Notes under the pieces: generated by a model
What the model saw: the letters and a program-made list of their open reading frames with translations, nothing else
Database searches by the model: none
What the model was told of the DNA's origin: nothing
Translations under genes and position numbers: made by a program
Part shown: positions 6,445 to 8,161 of the stretch, piece after piece
Layout of the letters: every line of letters starts with the position of its first letter
How positions within the stretch are numbered: the first letter of the stretch is position 1
Assembly: GCA_012032075.1 (NCBI GenBank)
Contig: JAAURU010000153.1
Span: 1-8,161 of the forward strand
Origin: Flavobacterium sp.
GTDB lineage: Bacteria; Bacteroidota; Bacteroidia; Flavobacteriales; Flavobacteriaceae
Direction of reading: 5' to 3'
DNA: 8,161 nucleotides

Positions 6445-7755
6445 ATGGCAACGAAAATTTGGCAGAAAAAAGAAAGTTCCAATCAAGAACACGCTTCAAT
6501 TGTAGAAAAATTTACTGTTGGGAATGATGTGGTTTTTGATTACAAATTAGCAAAATATGATGTTTTGGGTTCTTTAGCTCATTGTGAAATGTTACATTCT
6601 ATTGATTTGTTGACCAATGACGAATGGAAAGAAATTCAAAAAGAATTAAAAAATATTGCTGTTGAAATTGAAAACGGAAATTTCGAAATTGAAGCAGGAA
6701 TTGAAGATGTACATTCTCAAGTAGAACATTTGCTGATTCAGCGAATTGGAGACATCGGTAAAAAAATTCACAGTGGTCGTTCTAGAAATGATCAAGTTTT
6801 AACCGATTTAAAATTATATTTCAAAACTGAAATTTCAGAAATTGTAGACCTCACTGAAAAACTATTTATTACTTTAATACAATTAAGTAACCAACATAAA
6901 GACGTCCTATTACCAGGATACACCCATTTACAAATTGCAATGCCATCTTCTTTCGGACTTTGGTTTGGGGCTTATGCAGAAAGTTTGATTGACGATTTAG
7001 AAGTGTTTTTAGCAGCTTATAATGTGGTGAATAAAAACCCATTAGGTTCTGGAGCTGGTTATGGTACTTCTTTTCCTTTGAATAGAACTTTAACCACTAA
7101 ATTGTTAGGTTTTAAAACCCTCAATGTGAATTCGGTTTATGCCCAAATGACTAGAGGAAAATCGGAAAAAGTCTTCGGAATGGCATTAGCAACAATGGCT
7201 GGAACGTTGAGCAAGTTTGCTTTTGATATGTGCTTGTATTTGAATCAAAATTTTGGATTTATTTCTTTTCCAGATTCTTTAACCACTGGAAGTAGTATTA
7301 TGCCTCACAAAAAAAATCCAGATGTTTTTGAAATTATGAGAGCAAAATGTAACCGAATTCAAGCTGTTCCAAACGAATTGATTTTGGTTACCAATAATTT
7401 ACCTTCAGGTTATCACAGAGATGTGCAATTAACCAAAGAGATTCTTTTTCCAGCAATAACTTCTTTAAAAGAGTGCTTGGAAATGCTCGATTTCATGTTG
7501 GCACACATTCAAATTAAACCAGAAATTGTAAAAGACGAAAAATACAAGTATATGTTTAGTGTGGAAAATGTAAACCAACAAGTTTTAGACGGAGTTGCGT
7601 TTAGAGATGCCTATAAAAATATTGGTTTAGCCATAGAAAACAATACATTTAAACCGAATTACAACATACAACATTCTCACAAAGGAAGTATTGGTAATCT
7701 TTGTAATGATTTGATTGTGGAAAATTTTAACGAAGTGAAGAGTCGATTTGAATAG
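6445..7755 (+). CDS. argH: Argininosuccinate lyase (ArgH)
   Basis: ArgH splits argininosuccinate into arginine and fumarate, the last step. It belongs to the fumarase/aspartase superfamily and acts as a cytosolic tetramer whose active sites are built from three subunits. The 436-residue protein is intact and of normal length. Motifs in order are KIHSGRSRNDQ (107-117), GYTHLQ (158-163, with the catalytic His161), PLGSGAGYGT (199-208) and the superfamily signature GSSIMPHKKNP (282-292), whose flexible loop carries the catalytic Ser283 or Ser284. The N-terminus MATKIWQKK fits the family, and the ATG lies one base after the argE stop. It is the last gene of the operon and is followed after 10 bases by a strong inverted repeat. 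Confidence 0.97.
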   Translation: MATKIWQKKESSNQEHASIVEKFTVGNDVVFDYKLAKYDVLGSLAHCEMLHSIDLLTNDEWKEIQKELKNIAVEIENGNFEIEAGIEDVHSQVEHLLIQRIGDIGKKIHSGRSRNDQVLTDLKLYFKTEISEIVDLTEKLFITLIQLSNQHKDVLLPGYTHLQIAMPSSFGLWFGAYAESLIDDLEVFLAAYNVVNKNPLGSGAGYGTSFPLNRTLTTKLLGFKTLNVNSVYAQMTRGKSEKVFGMALATMAGTLSKFAFDMCLYLNQNFGFISFPDSLTTGSSIMPHKKNPDVFEIMRAKCNRIQAVPNELILVTNNLPSGYHRDVQLTKEILFPAITSLKECLEMLDFMLAHIQIKPEIVKDEKYKYMFSVENVNQQVLDGVAFRDAYKNIGLAIENNTFKPNYNIQHSHKGSIGNLCNDLIVENFNEVKSRFE

Positions 7756-7765
7756 AATTTATAAC

Positions 7766-7798
7766 ACCTTTGTCAAAGTTTGAAACTTTGACAAAGGT
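7766..7798. terminator. Perfect 16-bp inverted repeat after argH, probable terminator
   Basis: ACCTTTGTCAAAGTTT (7766-7781), one G, then AAACTTTGACAAAGGT (7783-7798) is a perfect inverted repeat. A hairpin with a stem of about 13 base pairs and a 7-base loop is possible. It lies between the ends of argH and the convergent minus-strand gene, where a bidirectional terminator is expected. There is no T-run on either side, so it is not a classical intrinsic terminator. It could equally be one copy of a dispersed palindromic repeat. Confidence 0.55.
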
Positions 7799-7852
7799 AT
7801 TGAAACGGAAAGCGGGAAAATGGATTACAAGAAAGCCCAAGCCTTTTCGCTT

Positions 7853-8161
7853 CTAAAAATAAAGAAAATGGAATTTACTTCCTCCACTCGATTTGATTTC
7901 GAAAGCGGGCGCTGGAATTTTAATCGTGTTAACTAAAGAAAATACGGTTTTCAGCAAGTGTGATTTGGTTTTGATTTTGGTTAAATCGGCGTCAAAACTG
8001 AGGTAGAACTGACGCGTTCGTTCGCGTTGCGGAAAGAAAATCGTGTTGACCAAATCGTCTTCTCCTGTTACCATTCCTTCTGCTCCGTAACCCACGGCAA
8101 CATTGAGCCATTTCGGAATTTTACTTTGTTTAAAAAACGAATGCAAATTGGCCGACAACCA
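7853..8161 (-). CDS. DUF2279-like protein, C-terminal part, cut by the window edge
   Basis: This convergent minus-strand frame is open to the window edge, so the 5' part of the gene lies outside. The TTG at 8158 is not its true start: the codon before it, TGG, continues the frame as WLSANLHSFFK. The visible 102 residues include KIPKWLNVAVGYGAEGM, which resembles, from memory, the C-terminal part of the DUF2279 family of predicted envelope lipoproteins in flavobacteria. They end with KIPAPAFEIKSSGG and KFHFLYF, an aromatic ending that might suit an envelope protein. No enzymatic motif is seen and the function is unknown. Its G+C content looks higher than that of the arginine genes. The gene does not seem connected to arginine synthesis. 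Coding status is confident; the family name is moderate. Confidence 0.6.
   Translation of the reverse strand, partial: WLSANLHSFFKQSKIPKWLNVAVGYGAEGMVTGEDDLVNTIFFPQRERTRQFYLSFDADLTKIKTKSHLLKTVFSLVNTIKIPAPAFEIKSSGGSKFHFLYF

Overview
The window is an AT-rich (about two-thirds A+T) chromosomal segment from a member of the Bacteroidota, most likely a Flavobacterium-like flavobacterium. The evidence is the protein style of every gene, the lack of clear Shine-Dalgarno sequences, and above all the carbamoyltransferase. That enzyme is not the usual ornithine type but the N-acyl-ornithine type (argF') known from Bacteroides and Xanthomonas.

Layout: a 189-base leader of unclear content; then a tightly packed plus-strand arginine operon argG-argC-argD-argF'-argB-argE-argH (about 190-7755); then a perfect 16-bp inverted repeat that probably ends transcription; then, convergent on the minus strand, the 3' end of a DUF2279-like gene cut by the window edge. 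Spacing is tight: after frame correction argG overlaps argC by 11 bases, argF' overlaps argB by 8, argB overlaps argE by 26, and one base separates argE from argH. The only real gap inside the operon (argD to argF', 79 bases) holds a dispersed-repeat-like sequence, CTTCGACAAGCTCAGGATGA, flanked by short direct repeats.

Pathway: ArgB phosphorylates N-acylglutamate, ArgC reduces the acyl phosphate to the semialdehyde, ArgD transaminates it to N-acylornithine, ArgF' carbamoylates that to N-acylcitrulline, ArgE removes the acyl group to give citrulline, and ArgG plus ArgH convert citrulline to arginine. The order carbamoylation-then-deacylation is the special feature. The residue that sets acetyl versus succinyl specificity in ArgF' is valine here (position 90), which favours a succinylated pathway. 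No N-acylglutamate synthase, carbamoyl-phosphate synthase or arginine regulator gene is in the window.

Three of the seven genes cannot be read in one frame. argG carries three clear single-base shifts and probably a fourth near its start; argD and argE carry one each. The protein sequence on both sides of each shift is well conserved, and no other lesions were seen. Recent inactivation or, more likely, indel errors in the underlying assembly are the leading explanations. No novel system was found; this is a known pathway with a few points worth checking.
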